Part shown: in pieces, positions 42,771 to 51,658 of the stretch
Numbering within the stretch: position 1 is the stretch's first letter
Layout: each line of letters starts with the position of its first letter
Source: Sulfurimonas sp. hsl 1-7
GTDB lineage: Bacteria > Campylobacterota > Campylobacteria > Campylobacterales > Sulfurimonadaceae
Direction of reading: 5' to 3'
NCBI RefSeq assembly: GCF_030577135.1
Contig: NZ_JAUIRR010000003.1
Span: 310,888-374,887, forward strand
Length of the DNA: 64,000 nucleotides
Notes under the pieces: model-generated
What the model saw: only the letters and a program-made list of their open reading frames with translations
Told to the model about the DNA's origin: nothing
The model's database searches: none
Translations under genes and position numbers: made by a program

Positions 42771-43763
42771 TTAGTACAGATTGTTAATCTGCGTATCGCT
42801 GTCGATCATAAACAGAGCATTATTGACAACCTCATCCCCAACATCCAAACCATCTACAACTCTGTAACGATCATGATTAAGCGCTTTTACCTTGATCTCT
42901 TTTGGCTCATACTCCCCCTCAAACTCCGTCACTAAAAAACTGTAAAACTTGCCGTTTTTTCGGATAACTGCCGTTTTCGGTAAAGTTAGATACTCCTCTT
43001 TTTTACTCTCACCTACAACATTTACGTATGCACCTACCGCAAGTGTATCAGCTCTGTTTTTTAGAGATAAACGAAGCGTATATGCAGCTTTTTTCGGATC
43101 GAGTTTCGGATACAAAAGGCTTTTTTTCGCTTGAAACTTCATCCCGCTGTTTGGGTCGACAACCCTAAAATTCTCGATACTTTTAAGCGTTTGGATATCT
43201 TTATCAAACAGTTTTGCCTCAACCCATACATCATCCAAGTCAACTATTTTATATAGCATCTTTTTGGGATGAAATGCTCCCCCTAAAAAGATGTTTTTTC
43301 CAAAGACATAACCGCTCTTTGGTGCATAGATCGTAGTATAGGGCTCCACTTTTTTACCCTTGATAACAGCAGTGATCTCCTTCTCGCTTACACCAAGCAG
43401 AGAGAGTTTTTTTCTCGCACTCTCTACCATCCCCTTAGCTGCGCTTTTTTTCGCGTAATAGTATGAGTTAAGATAATCCTCTTTTGCTTTATATACTTCT
43501 GGCGAATACACAGTAGCCAGAGGCTCCCCTTTTTTAACCTTCGTGTAAAGGGTATCGACAAAGAGCTTCTCAACATAACCACCAAAACGCGGAGTTACTT
43601 CATAAATATTTTTCTCATCTACCTGAACATAACCGTAGACTTTGAGTGTATGACTTGCAAACTCTTTTTTCACACCCACTTTTTGCACCGAAAAAAGTTG
43701 TTTTACAGTCGGTTCTGCACTTACGCTTATAACCATTACTAAAAAGAAGACTAATATTTTCAT
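42771..43763 (-). CDS. cusB: Efflux periplasmic adaptor, CusB-like
   Basis: The 330-residue protein has a signal peptide (FFLVMVISVSA) and the membrane-fusion-protein layout: a barrel-sandwich segment (YVQVDEKNIYEVTPRFGGYV, residues about 45-64), a helical hairpin with YSPEVYKAKEDYL, the returning half (IYAPKSGYVFGKNIF) and a beta-barrel/membrane-proximal domain. It links the RND pump to the outer-membrane channel. No N-terminal Met-rich copper motif is seen. It overlaps cusC by 4 bp. Confidence 0.88.
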   Translation of the reverse strand: MKILVFFLVMVISVSAEPTVKQLFSVQKVGVKKEFASHTLKVYGYVQVDEKNIYEVTPRFGGYVEKLFVDTLYTKVKKGEPLATVYSPEVYKAKEDYLNSYYYAKKSAAKGMVESARKKLSLLGVSEKEITAVIKGKKVEPYTTIYAPKSGYVFGKNIFLGGAFHPKKMLYKIVDLDDVWVEAKLFDKDIQTLKSIENFRVVDPNSGMKFQAKKSLLYPKLDPKKAAYTLRLSLKNRADTLAVGAYVNVVGESKKEEYLTLPKTAVIRKNGKFYSFLVTEFEGEYEPKEIKVKALNHDRYRVVDGLDVGDEVVNNALFMIDSDTQINNLY

Positions 43764-44941
43764 CGTTTCATACCTGCCAATGCCGAAATTTTTGCTTTTG
43801 CTTTATAGTAATCACCGATTGCGGCAATACTTTTTTTCTCTAAAGAGAGCTTCGTAAAAAGCACGTCTATATATTTGAACAGATCCCCGCCCACTCTTAC
43901 TGAAGCGTTTGAAAGGTCAAACATATGCTCCACTTTCGGCAAAGCGTCCTCTTGAACAATATGATAGATCTCCCGTGCCGAATCCATCTGTGCAATATAG
44001 CTTTGCAACTCCTGATCTATCAAATACTGTGTATCTGTTTGTGCATTTTTTTGAGCAAGCAGATGTGCTCTTTGCTCTTGCACTTTTAGATCTTCACTGC
44101 CGTAGATCGGAAGACTCAGCCCCACACCGAAATTAAAAAAGTCATCAAAATTATCTCTATGGGAATATCCTACAACAAGAGTCAGATCGGGGTAATTTGT
44201 CAAATCAACCATCTTGAGTGCGGCATTTTGTTTAGAGAGTTTTTTCTCTTCAACCAAAAGTTTCGGATTGTTTCGCAGTTGCGCTTTGAGCTTTGATATA
44301 TCTGATTTATCCCCCATTTTTAAGGAGAGTTCTAAGTTTGTCACATCGCTTGCACACAGATAAGAGAGGTGTGCGTAAGCAACTTTGAGCTGCGCTTTGA
44401 GTTTGCTCTGGATAATTTTCAGATCACTGAGTGAGAGTTCCGCTTTCATAAGCCCCATGTGTTCTGCACTTGAGATAGAAGCATACGATTCGTATAGGGA
44501 TATATTTTGTTGTGTCAAAGCGATATACTCTGCATTGAGTGCATAAAGGGCTTCAAGTTCCCAGATCGCATACGCTTCAATTTTTAGTTTTTTTATCAGC
44601 TCTACACGGGCAAAGTTGAGTTGTTCTTCAAGAACTGAACCCTCTGCCTTGAGCACTCCCTCTTTTGCATCGCGTTTCCCGTAAAAAGGGATCTTTTGTT
44701 GCAAGGTGAGAATAGTCTGATGCATCTTTTCATTTGTGTCTAAACTATTTGTGCTCAGCAGCAGTTTTGGATTCTCAACATGATCGCTTTGCTCTACGGC
44801 ATAACTATTTGCCTGAATTTTTGTCGCTAACATCTCTAAAGAGGGGTTGTTTCTCAGTGCCGTATCGATCAACTGTTCAAGCGTTTCTCCATATGTTACA
44901 GCCGAAAAACAAAAAAGTAAAATTACAATATATCTCATCAT
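43760..44941 (-). CDS. cusC: Outer-membrane efflux channel, CusC/TolC family
   Basis: The 393-residue protein has a signal peptide and the TolC-family duplicated alpha-barrel: LEQLIDTALRNNPSLEMLATKIQ near the N-terminus and NNPKLLVEEKKLSKQNAALK in the second repeat, with beta-strand segments such as LTLVVGYSHR and FGVGLSLPIYG. It is the outer-membrane exit of the CusABC pump. It is the first gene of its operon, and the direct-repeat operator and promoter lie in the 67 bp before it. Confidence 0.88.
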   Translation of the reverse strand: MMRYIVILLFCFSAVTYGETLEQLIDTALRNNPSLEMLATKIQANSYAVEQSDHVENPKLLLSTNSLDTNEKMHQTILTLQQKIPFYGKRDAKEGVLKAEGSVLEEQLNFARVELIKKLKIEAYAIWELEALYALNAEYIALTQQNISLYESYASISSAEHMGLMKAELSLSDLKIIQSKLKAQLKVAYAHLSYLCASDVTNLELSLKMGDKSDISKLKAQLRNNPKLLVEEKKLSKQNAALKMVDLTNYPDLTLVVGYSHRDNFDDFFNFGVGLSLPIYGSEDLKVQEQRAHLLAQKNAQTDTQYLIDQELQSYIAQMDSAREIYHIVQEDALPKVEHMFDLSNASVRVGGDLFKYIDVLFTKLSLEKKSIAAIGDYYKAKAKISALAGMKR

Positions 44942-44988
44942 CGTTCTATCTTTTTTATAGATTTTTATGATTTAAGTATATAAAAAGA

Positions 44989-45006
44989 GTGTGTAAAGTT
45001 TGTGTA
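44989..45006 (-). promoter_or_regulatory. TACACA direct-repeat operator of the cusCBA operon
   Basis: On the minus strand the sequence reads TACACAAACTTTACACAC (45006 to 44989), i.e. TACACA twice with an 11-bp period. A -10-like TATACT follows 9 nt later. The same motif heads the GKCG operon. The period of one helical turn is typical of OmpR/CusR-type response-regulator sites. It lies 2 bp from the GMC stop codon. Confidence 0.6.
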
Positions 45007-45008
45007 CC

Positions 45009-46658
45009 TTAGCTCAATACCTCTTTAATCTTCTCCGCCACACGAAAAGAGTTTGCATAAATGGTCCATGTATAAGGTACGCTTCCCCCTGTCGGCATAA
45101 AACTCGCATCGCTTACATAAAGATTTTCGAGTTCATGGGCCTTACAGTTGCGATCAAGAACCGAGGTGTTCGGATCGTCTCCAAATCTGCATCCTCCGGC
45201 AACTAAGTTAGGCGGCGGAGCACTTGAGATGTTATACTCTATCTCAACGGCGCCCATCTTTTCTAAAACCTTTAGGGCTTTTTTTGCCAAAAACTCACCC
45301 ACTTCTATATCCTGTTTATGTCCATAAAGATTGATAACACCTACGGGCATACCGTATTTATCTTTCTCCTCTTTATCGACATCTACAAAACATCTGTCGG
45401 TAGGCAACCAGTCGTTAAAAACTTCAAATGTCAAAACACGGGAGGTTGTGAGTCTTTTATGGATCTTCTCCATCAAAGCCTCGCCCCACATTAAATTCCC
45501 CTTTTCGTCATACACTTCTTGATTGACACGGGATATGATATTTTGATGTTCAAATAAAAAGTCGATCGTCCCCCCTTTATACAACTTTTCACCCTCTTTA
45601 TACTCATACCAGTCTTGCAAACTTCTGTTAAAAAAGACTCCAACTTCCATCAACTCTTGTTGCTGTTTTTTTGAGAGCTTTTCAAAAATAAAGCGTCCAC
45701 TCCCCATCCCGCCGGCAGAGAAGATAAGATTTTTTCCAACTTGGTTATTGTTATTGGCCAAACCGTGTGGAAAGTACTTATCTTTTGAGTTGAGTAGCAG
45801 TCTTGATGTTTCAATCGCTTGAGCTGCCAATACAAAGATCTTCGCATTTACCACATGGGGAATGTTGTGTTTTGTTTTATAGTACGCTTTATTTACCCGT
45901 TTCCCGTCACTCTTTAAGCGGTATACAAAAGCATCTGTAACTATCTTTGCATCACATTTCTGCAGCAGTGCAGCCCTTGCACTCCCCTTTGCTCCGCTGG
46001 CACACCCGTAACTTCCGCAAAAATTTGAGTAGTAACAGCTGTTGCGCTCTAAGGAATCTTGAGAAAGGATAGCGCGAGGTGTCGGTATAGAGGTATAACC
46101 TAAAGCATCACACGCACGATCAAACCATTTTACGGCACCGTTTGTTTTCAGTTCTGGAAATGGAAACTGCGGAGTTGTTCGCTGCTCTTGAAACTTATGT
46201 GTAACTACTCTACCGCTCACCCCTATAACTTTTTCCACTTTGTCATAATAGGGCTCCAAATCATCATACGAAATGGGCCAATCGACAACGTTTGCACCTT
46301 CAATAGCACCGTAAGTTGAGAGCAGTTTAAAATCTTGTGGTTTGAGTCTGTGAAAATAACCGCTCATTAAGTTTGAAGAGCCTCCAACCAAAGAGCCGTT
46401 CCAAAAATTCCAATTATATTCAGCCCCGTCATAGCGGTTATACTGCCCATCTTTATATTCATTAATGATATGTTTTTGTTCATTCAGCGGCGGTGTAAAC
46501 ATCCCCCGTCTCGATACGGCTAACTCATCTTTATTGAAATCTTTTTCACTGTAGTACTCACCCTTTTCAAGGACAATAACTTTATACCCTGCACGTGAGA
46601 GTTCATACGCGATCGGAGCACCACCGGCTCCGCTTCCAATTATACAAATATCATACAT
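45009..46658 (-). CDS. GMC-family flavoprotein with apparent loss of catalytic His/Asn
   Basis: The 549-residue protein has an N-terminal FAD-binding GSGAGGAPIAYELSRAG, the GMC NGSLVGGSSNLMSG block (near residue 85) and a GMC C-terminal domain (DDPNTSVLD and NLYVSDASFMPTGG). The usual catalytic His in HxxGTxRMG reads LVAGGCRFG, and the Asn in NPxxT reads VPYTWT, so both appear substituted. It has no signal peptide. The partner subunit before it carries a Tat signal, so export by hitch-hiking is possible. The start at 46658 overlaps the partner's stop by one base. Confidence 0.85.
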   Translation of the reverse strand: MYDICIIGSGAGGAPIAYELSRAGYKVIVLEKGEYYSEKDFNKDELAVSRRGMFTPPLNEQKHIINEYKDGQYNRYDGAEYNWNFWNGSLVGGSSNLMSGYFHRLKPQDFKLLSTYGAIEGANVVDWPISYDDLEPYYDKVEKVIGVSGRVVTHKFQEQRTTPQFPFPELKTNGAVKWFDRACDALGYTSIPTPRAILSQDSLERNSCYYSNFCGSYGCASGAKGSARAALLQKCDAKIVTDAFVYRLKSDGKRVNKAYYKTKHNIPHVVNAKIFVLAAQAIETSRLLLNSKDKYFPHGLANNNNQVGKNLIFSAGGMGSGRFIFEKLSKKQQQELMEVGVFFNRSLQDWYEYKEGEKLYKGGTIDFLFEHQNIISRVNQEVYDEKGNLMWGEALMEKIHKRLTTSRVLTFEVFNDWLPTDRCFVDVDKEEKDKYGMPVGVINLYGHKQDIEVGEFLAKKALKVLEKMGAVEIEYNISSAPPPNLVAGGCRFGDDPNTSVLDRNCKAHELENLYVSDASFMPTGGSVPYTWTIYANSFRVAEKIKEVLS

Positions 46659-47146
46659 CAGATATACACCTTTTTTGGACGGGGGATGCCACCTTGAAAC
46701 TCCAACCATTTCCAACCGGCTTGTTTATTATTTCCGCCGTAGATCGGATCACCTAACATCGCTTCAAAGGTGTAATTCATAATATCATACAGAAAACTTT
46801 CACCCCACGAAGTTTTTGCAATGCTCTGCAGTAAAGATTCACGTTGATATTTTGCAAGTTTTACATACTCTTTGTGATAAGACTTGATCGATTCTTCATT
46901 CAACCATTTCACACCGTTTTTTAAAAACTCTTTATCGCTTTTTGTGATTCTTTTATGCTTGAAGACAATATGCATATATGAGATCACATGAATCTCTAAC
47001 TCTTCAGCCTGTGGTACAAGATCGTTTTGGAGTACTTTAATCGTTGCATAGGGTGTAGTGACACCAAAAAGAGTACATCCGTTAAACAAAAAAACCGAAG
47101 AGCTTAAAAAGCCGTATTGTAAAAACTTTCTTCTTGAGTTATTCAT
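46658..47146 (-). CDS. Gluconate 2-dehydrogenase subunit 3-like Tat lipoprotein
   Basis: The 162-residue protein begins NNSRRKFLQYGF, a twin-arginine motif, followed by a hydrophobic stretch and a lipobox-like FNGC. The rest fits the gluconate_2-dh3 family (PF13618): EAMLGDPIYGGNNKQAGWKWLEF is its hallmark. In known systems this small subunit accompanies a GMC flavoprotein and helps export it. The usual third subunit, a cytochrome c, is absent here. It starts 21 bp after the DoxX gene. Confidence 0.85.
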   Translation of the reverse strand: MNNSRRKFLQYGFLSSSVFLFNGCTLFGVTTPYATIKVLQNDLVPQAEELEIHVISYMHIVFKHKRITKSDKEFLKNGVKWLNEESIKSYHKEYVKLAKYQRESLLQSIAKTSWGESFLYDIMNYTFEAMLGDPIYGGNNKQAGWKWLEFQGGIPRPKKVYI

Positions 47147-47167
47147 ACTAAATATTATATACCATGT

Positions 47168-47608
47168 TTAGTTTTTATCTCCAAATATAACTCTGTCTAA
47201 GGAAAATTTTCCCGCTCCATGAGATAAAAAGATAAACAAAAACAACATATAATAAAGAGGAATTTCAAAACCGTTATCTCCTGCACTAAAACCGTGGGGC
47301 AGATGCACTGTAACAATTGCCACGATCATAACTACAATAAGCGGTATCGAAATAGCTCTTGTAAAGAGTCCCAATGTTAATAAGATAACCCCTGTTATCT
47401 CAGTAGTTGCAGCCATATAAGCATTTAGTGTGGGCATTGGGATCCCAATAGTCCCAAACCACTCAGCAACGGCAGAGATATCACTCCATTTCATCATAGC
47501 CGGTTCATAAAAACCGTATGCAAGTATCAACCTTGCAAACAATAACGCCAGAGACTTGAGATGTTCAGCAAGTCTCGAAAATTCAAGATATAGATCTTTA
47601 ATAAGCAT
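47168..47608 (-). CDS. DoxX-family membrane protein (HvfD/BufD-like)
   Basis: The 146-residue protein has four predicted membrane helices and DoxX-family marks: LLFARLILAYGFYEPAMMKW, a central EITGVILLTLGLFTR and a C-terminal SHGAGKFSLDRVI. DoxX proteins of this type are regular neighbours of HvfA/bufferin precursor peptides. It lies 24 bp downstream of the GKCG peptide gene. A redox or membrane-partner role in peptide maturation or copper handling is inferred from that association. Confidence 0.85.
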   Translation of the reverse strand: MLIKDLYLEFSRLAEHLKSLALLFARLILAYGFYEPAMMKWSDISAVAEWFGTIGIPMPTLNAYMAATTEITGVILLTLGLFTRAISIPLIVVMIVAIVTVHLPHGFSAGDNGFEIPLYYMLFLFIFLSHGAGKFSLDRVIFGDKN

Positions 47609-47632
47609 AACCTACTCCTTAGAGTGCAGATG

Positions 47633-47950
47633 TTACGATCCACATTTTCCTGCACCGCATTTCATATATTTTTTAGGCTCTTTTTTCTTCGCACCGCATT
47701 TGCCGTCACGCTTCATCTCTCTGTTGTCCATCATACCGCGGTCATCATCGTACATCATCCCTTTGCCATTACCGCATTTTCCATCACGCTTCATCTCTCT
47801 TTTCTCCATCATGCGGCGATCATCATTGTCCATCATATTGTTGCCATTACCACATTTTCCCATGCCATTTTCCGCACTTAATGTAGTAGCACCAAACGCT
47901 ACAAATAACATTGCCGAAGCGATTAAACTCATCAATCCTAATCTTTTCAT
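47633..47950 (-). CDS. GKCG-repeat, Met-rich secreted peptide (HvfA-like copper-binding candidate)
   Basis: The 105-residue protein has a signal peptide (cleavage near TLSA/EN). Its mature part is low-complexity. All five Cys lie in KCG motifs: GMGKCG, two RDGKCG that each end a 26-residue repeat, and the terminal MKCGAGKCGS. Each 26-residue repeat is rich in Met (MM pairs), Asp and Arg/Lys. The EGKCG-like motif is the hallmark of HvfA-type peptides, whose Cys are modified by DUF692 (MNIO) enzymes to bind copper. No DUF692 or DUF2063 gene is adjacent, so modification, if any, would be in trans. A shared operator links it to the Cus pump. Confidence 0.78.
   Translation of the reverse strand: MKRLGLMSLIASAMLFVAFGATTLSAENGMGKCGNGNNMMDNDDRRMMEKREMKRDGKCGNGKGMMYDDDRGMMDNREMKRDGKCGAKKKEPKKYMKCGAGKCGS
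47694..47849 (-). repeat. Two 78-bp tandem repeats within the GKCG gene
   Basis: CACGCTTCATCTCTCT occurs at 47707-47722 and 47785-47800, a period of 78 bp or 26 codons. Each unit encodes a block ending in MKRDGKCG. The copies differ at several third positions and a few residues, so the duplication is not recent. Boundaries of the units are approximate. Confidence 0.8.
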
Positions 47951-47993
47951 TTTTTATCCTTTTGTATTAAGTTAAAAACATTGTATAATTTTT

Positions 47994-48011
47994 GTGTGTA
48001 GGATTTGTGTA
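47994..48011 (-). promoter_or_regulatory. TACACA direct-repeat operator of the GKCG operon
   Basis: On the minus strand the sequence reads TACACAAATCCTACACAC (48011 to 47994), with TACACA repeated at an 11-bp period. It matches the site before cusC at 15 of 18 positions. A -10-like TATACA follows 6 nt later. A common regulator for the two operons is the simplest explanation. Confidence 0.6.
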
Positions 48012-48031
48012 TATTACAAAAAAGGTTTGAT

Positions 48032-48583
48032 GTGTATAAAAAAGTATTACTTTTACATGGATGGGGCGGAAGTGACTTTCCCCACTGGCAAAGCTGGTTG
48101 GCAGGTGAAATAGCAAAAGAGTACGGATGTGTAAACTTTTTAAAATTCAGCGATTTCGATGCACCTAAACTTGAAAAATGGAAAACAGAAGCACTTCAAG
48201 CTATAAAAGAGTTCAAGCCTGATATTGTCATATGTCACTCTTTAGCAAATACTCTATGGTTTCATTTATGTAATCAAGGTCTTAGCTCTGAGATAAAACA
48301 TCTCTACCTCGTTGCACCTCCAAGCCTAAACTGTGAAATTCAAGAGCTTCAAGAATTTTTTCCCGTGAGTGTTCCAAGCAAACTTTATGCAGAAGATACA
48401 ACACTCATCTATTCTACAAATGATCCCTATATGAAAACCGAAGAAGCGGAAACATTACAAAAAGAACTGAATGTAAAAACCATAGTACTTCCAAATGCAG
48501 GGCACATTAATACAAATAGTAATTTTGGGAAATGGGAATGGATTTTAGAAGACATTCAAGAAAAAATCAAAGAAGCTTTATAG
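48032..48583 (+). CDS. RBBP9/YdeN-type serine hydrolase
   Basis: The 183-residue alpha/beta hydrolase begins YKKVLLLHGWGGSDFPHWQSW, with the nucleophile elbow in VICHSLAN (Ser near residue 68), an Asp in STNDPYM and the catalytic His in NAGHINTNS near the C-terminus, so the triad is intact. The GTG at 48032 is preferred over a TTG at 48005 because AAGG sits 6 nt before it. RBBP9/YdeN enzymes have no firmly known bacterial substrate. It is divergent from the GKCG gene. Confidence 0.85.
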   Translation: MYKKVLLLHGWGGSDFPHWQSWLAGEIAKEYGCVNFLKFSDFDAPKLEKWKTEALQAIKEFKPDIVICHSLANTLWFHLCNQGLSSEIKHLYLVAPPSLNCEIQELQEFFPVSVPSKLYAEDTTLIYSTNDPYMKTEEAETLQKELNVKTIVLPNAGHINTNSNFGKWEWILEDIQEKIKEAL

Positions 48584-48663
48584 TACCTTTCACTATCACT
48601 ATTCAATAAGATTTAATACTATTAATGTAAAATCTCACATCTAAAAATAAAAGGGAATTATTA

Positions 48664-50307
48664 ATGTTTTCACTAAGCCTGAGTAAACAGATAAGTTTAG
48701 GTTTCACATTGATCTTAGCCGCTATGATTATAATGGGGACCGTTGCCATCAATAATATGGCAAATGCCACTTCTAATTCAAAAGTTCTGAATGATGCCTA
48801 TATTCAAGAGGTAGCACTAGCAAGTGCACTAGAAAGAGATTTTGCAAAAGCAAGAATCAGTATGATTAAGTTAGGATCGGGAGATCTTGCAAGTAAAGCA
48901 CAATTCGACAGAAGTTTTGAAACTATTTTTAAAGAGTTAGAAGCTTTAAAAGCTCATGCTTTGCAATACCCTCGTTTAAAAGCTCTTAAAAAAGAACTGC
49001 CGGATGTTGAGGCGAAACTTGCTGCTTATCAACAAGTAAGTGATGGACTTGAAAAGCTATATAAACAAAATGAAAATAGCGAACTAGAGATCGATAAAAA
49101 TGCAGAGATCACAACTCTTAATAAAAAAGCGACTAAGTATGCTCTAGCTGCATTAGATTCTGTTGAAAAAGTGAATAAAGCAGGATTAGCGGGGACACAA
49201 AAGCTATCTGAATCATCAATAGCAGCACTGGAGAATTCATCTACATTAATGAGTACTATACTGATTATTTCTATTCTTGTCAGTATAGCTATCGCTTATT
49301 TTATCATTATGGTTGGACTAAAAAAACCATTAGAAAAGTTTAAATCAGCGATGCTGCAAATTGCACAAGATCACGATCTTACTCTTAAAGTAGATACCAA
49401 CGCTCCTCAAGAGATCAATGAGATTGCTACAGGGTTCAATATGTTTACAACAGAGCTTCATGCACTTATAGATAATACTAAACGCTCTTCAAATGAAAAC
49501 GCTTCGATCGCTCATGAGCTTTCAACAACTGCACTGGGTGTAGGGAACAATGTTGAAAAATCTGTAACGGTTACACAAGAGGCAAACGATACAGCTGAAA
49601 AAATCCGTGATGAGATTCAACTATCTATCTCTGATGCAGTTGAAAGTAAAAAAGAGATAATCCGTGCAAACGAGAACTTAACATCAGCAAGTAAAGATGT
49701 GAGATCTATGAATGCAAAAGTGCAGCAAACTGCACAAACAGAGATAGAACTCTCAGATAGAATGAACACGCTCTCAAGCGATGCGAATCAAGTAAAATCT
49801 GTACTTGAAGTAATTAGTGATATCGCTGATCAAACAAACCTACTTGCCCTTAATGCTGCCATTGAAGCGGCTCGTGCAGGGGAACATGGACGTGGTTTTG
49901 CAGTAGTTGCCGATGAAGTTAGACAACTTGCAGAGCGTACACAAAAATCACTGGTAGAGATCAACGCTACTATAAATGTTATTGTACAGTCTATTATCGA
50001 TGCAAGCACACAAATGAGTGAGAACTCTCAAGAGATTCAGGCTTTAGCAATTGCAGCATCTGAAGTTGAAGATAAAATCAATGAAAGTGTTGAGATTGTA
50101 CAGCTTGCAGTTCAAGCAACAGATTCTACAGTATCTGATTTTGAAGCAACAGGGAAAAGTGTAGAAGCAATCGCTTCTAAAGTATCTTCTATTAATGAGA
50201 TCTCAAGTACCAATGCAAGAAATGTTGAAGAGATTGCAGCAGCTGCTGAACATCTTAATTCAATGACAGAAGAGTTAAATAGTAAACTTGAAGTCTTTAG
50301 AACATAA
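48664..50307 (+). CDS. Methyl-accepting chemotaxis protein
   Basis: The 547-residue chemoreceptor has an N-terminal membrane helix ([20 protein letters not shown]), a helical periplasmic domain, a second helix ([19 protein letters not shown]) and a HAMP/signalling region with the invariant [20 protein letters not shown] core (near residue 405). The ligand-binding part resembles a four-helix-bundle sensor; its ligand is unknown. The CheB gene starts 20 bp before this gene ends, so receptor and adaptation enzymes are coupled. Confidence 0.93.
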   Translation: MFSLSLSKQISLGFTLILAAMIIMGTVAINNMANATSNSKVLNDAYIQEVALASALERDFAKARISMIKLGSGDLASKAQFDRSFETIFKELEALKAHALQYPRLKALKKELPDVEAKLAAYQQVSDGLEKLYKQNENSELEIDKNAEITTLNKKATKYALAALDSVEKVNKAGLAGTQKLSESSIAALENSSTLMSTILIISILVSIAIAYFIIMVGLKKPLEKFKSAMLQIAQDHDLTLKVDTNAPQEINEIATGFNMFTTELHALIDNTKRSSNENASIAHELSTTALGVGNNVEKSVTVTQEANDTAEKIRDEIQLSISDAVESKKEIIRANENLTSASKDVRSMNAKVQQTAQTEIELSDRMNTLSSDANQVKSVLEVISDIADQTNLLALNAAIEAARAGEHGRGFAVVADEVRQLAERTQKSLVEINATINVIVQSIIDASTQMSENSQEIQALAIAASEVEDKINESVEIVQLAVQATDSTVSDFEATGKSVEAIASKVSSINEISSTNARNVEEIAAAAEHLNSMTEELNSKLEVFRT

Positions 50308-50869
50308 TAAAATTGTGCTCATAGGTGCCTCTACAGGGGGACCGGCACATATAGAAAAAATCTTATCCTCTTTAGAGGAGCCATTACCCTTTAGTATTGT
50401 TATCGCACAACATATGGGTGAAGAGTTCCTTCCAAGTTTTGTCAAACGACTTTCACTCAAAACAAATCATAAGATTATGCTCTGTGAAGATGGACAAACA
50501 TTTATGCAGGGATGTATATATGTTGCTACAAACAACTCAAGTATATCGAGTGATATAGATGGGTTAAAAGTTCGGGTAAAGCACTCTGAGAAAGCACACT
50601 TTAACCCTGAGATCAATCACCTTTTTAATTCGGTAAACACACTCACATCAACACATAAGATTCTTGCAATTTTACTTACAGGTATCGGAGATGACGGGGT
50701 AGAAGGTTGCAAACTCCTTTCAGAACATGGGGCTAAATGTATAGCCGAAAGTGAAAAAACAGCTATAGTATATGGTATGCCTGCTCGGGCTAAAGAGTCT
50801 GTTGCGAACATAGAAGTATTGGATCTTGATAAAATTATTGAAGCGATACAAATTTTCGGAGAAAGATAA
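50288..50869 (+). CDS. cheB: Chemotaxis methylesterase CheB, catalytic domain only
   Basis: The 193-residue protein is a CheB methylesterase domain. [15 protein letters not shown] contains the catalytic Ser, [11 protein letters not shown] the His-containing loop, and [16 protein letters not shown] the Asp loop. It lacks the N-terminal receiver, as is usual in Campylobacterota, so phosphorylation by CheA cannot control it. The start is a TTG at 50288 inside the MCP gene; no strong ribosome-binding site is seen. It would remove methyl groups from chemoreceptor Glu residues. Confidence 0.9.
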   Translation: MKSLEHNKIVLIGASTGGPAHIEKILSSLEEPLPFSIVIAQHMGEEFLPSFVKRLSLKTNHKIMLCEDGQTFMQGCIYVATNNSSISSDIDGLKVRVKHSEKAHFNPEINHLFNSVNTLTSTHKILAILLTGIGDDGVEGCKLLSEHGAKCIAESEKTAIVYGMPARAKESVANIEVLDLDKIIEAIQIFGER

Positions 50870-51648
50870 TGTTTAAATGGTTATTTCCTAAAAAAATACA
50901 AACGCAAACACCTTTATATGAAGAACGTCAAGAAGATTTTTCTGATGTCACAATCGTAGCCGAATATTTTAAAGACCTAACGGGTGTCACCTTTGATAAA
51001 CAGATCTCCATTCTTAACTCTAAAGCAAAAAGTTTTTGTCAAAACAATAATATATATTCCTACAGAGAGTTATTAGAGAAAATCTCAAACGATGCAGATC
51101 TTAAACAGGATCTCATCAACAGACTCACTACAAATGAAACATTTTTTTACAGAGAGTTTAACCAGATAGCTGAACTCGTTTCGCTTGTAAAACAAGAGAA
51201 TCATCCCGTTAGAATATTGTGTGCACCTTGTGCTACCGGGGAGGAGAGTTATTCAATTGCCATCGCACTCTTAGAAGCGGGTATAGCAAGCAATAGATTC
51301 AAGATTATAGGGATAGATATCAATTCAGAGGCAATTACAAAAGCAAAAGAGGCAAACTACAGAGAACGTAATGTAAGAAACCTCTCCGATGAACTGCAAC
51401 AACGTTACTTTATACAAGAAGGGGAGATATTTCATCTCAAAAGCGATATCAAACAACTTGTTGAGTTTCATATTTTTAATATTTTTGAAGAGAGATTTAA
51501 AAGTTTAGAAAAATTTGATTATATTTTTTCACGAAATATGCTGATCTACTTTGATGCACCCACAAAACAAAAAGCTGTTGAAGTGCTTGAGTCGATGCAA
51601 AAAGATCAAACTAAAAAGATCTTCTTCGGACATGCCGATCTTTTTTAA
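50869..51648 (+). CDS. cheR: Chemotaxis methyltransferase CheR
   Basis: The 259-residue protein has the N-terminal CheR helical domain (LINRLTTNETFFYREFNQ, near residue 85) and the SAM-binding domain (CAPCATGEESYSIAIALLE, near residue 120, and FDYIFSRNMLIYF near residue 221). It transfers methyl groups from SAM to receptor Glu residues. It overlaps cheB by one base (TAATG). Confidence 0.93.
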   Translation: MFKWLFPKKIQTQTPLYEERQEDFSDVTIVAEYFKDLTGVTFDKQISILNSKAKSFCQNNNIYSYRELLEKISNDADLKQDLINRLTTNETFFYREFNQIAELVSLVKQENHPVRILCAPCATGEESYSIAIALLEAGIASNRFKIIGIDINSEAITKAKEANYRERNVRNLSDELQQRYFIQEGEIFHLKSDIKQLVEFHIFNIFEERFKSLEKFDYIFSRNMLIYFDAPTKQKAVEVLESMQKDQTKKIFFGHADLF

Positions 51649-51658
51649 CAGTTAATCT

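Noticed and set aside
47694-47849. Possible CRISPR or microsatellite repeats
   Set aside because: There are only two 78-bp copies, in frame with and inside the GKCG peptide gene, so they are coding repeats.
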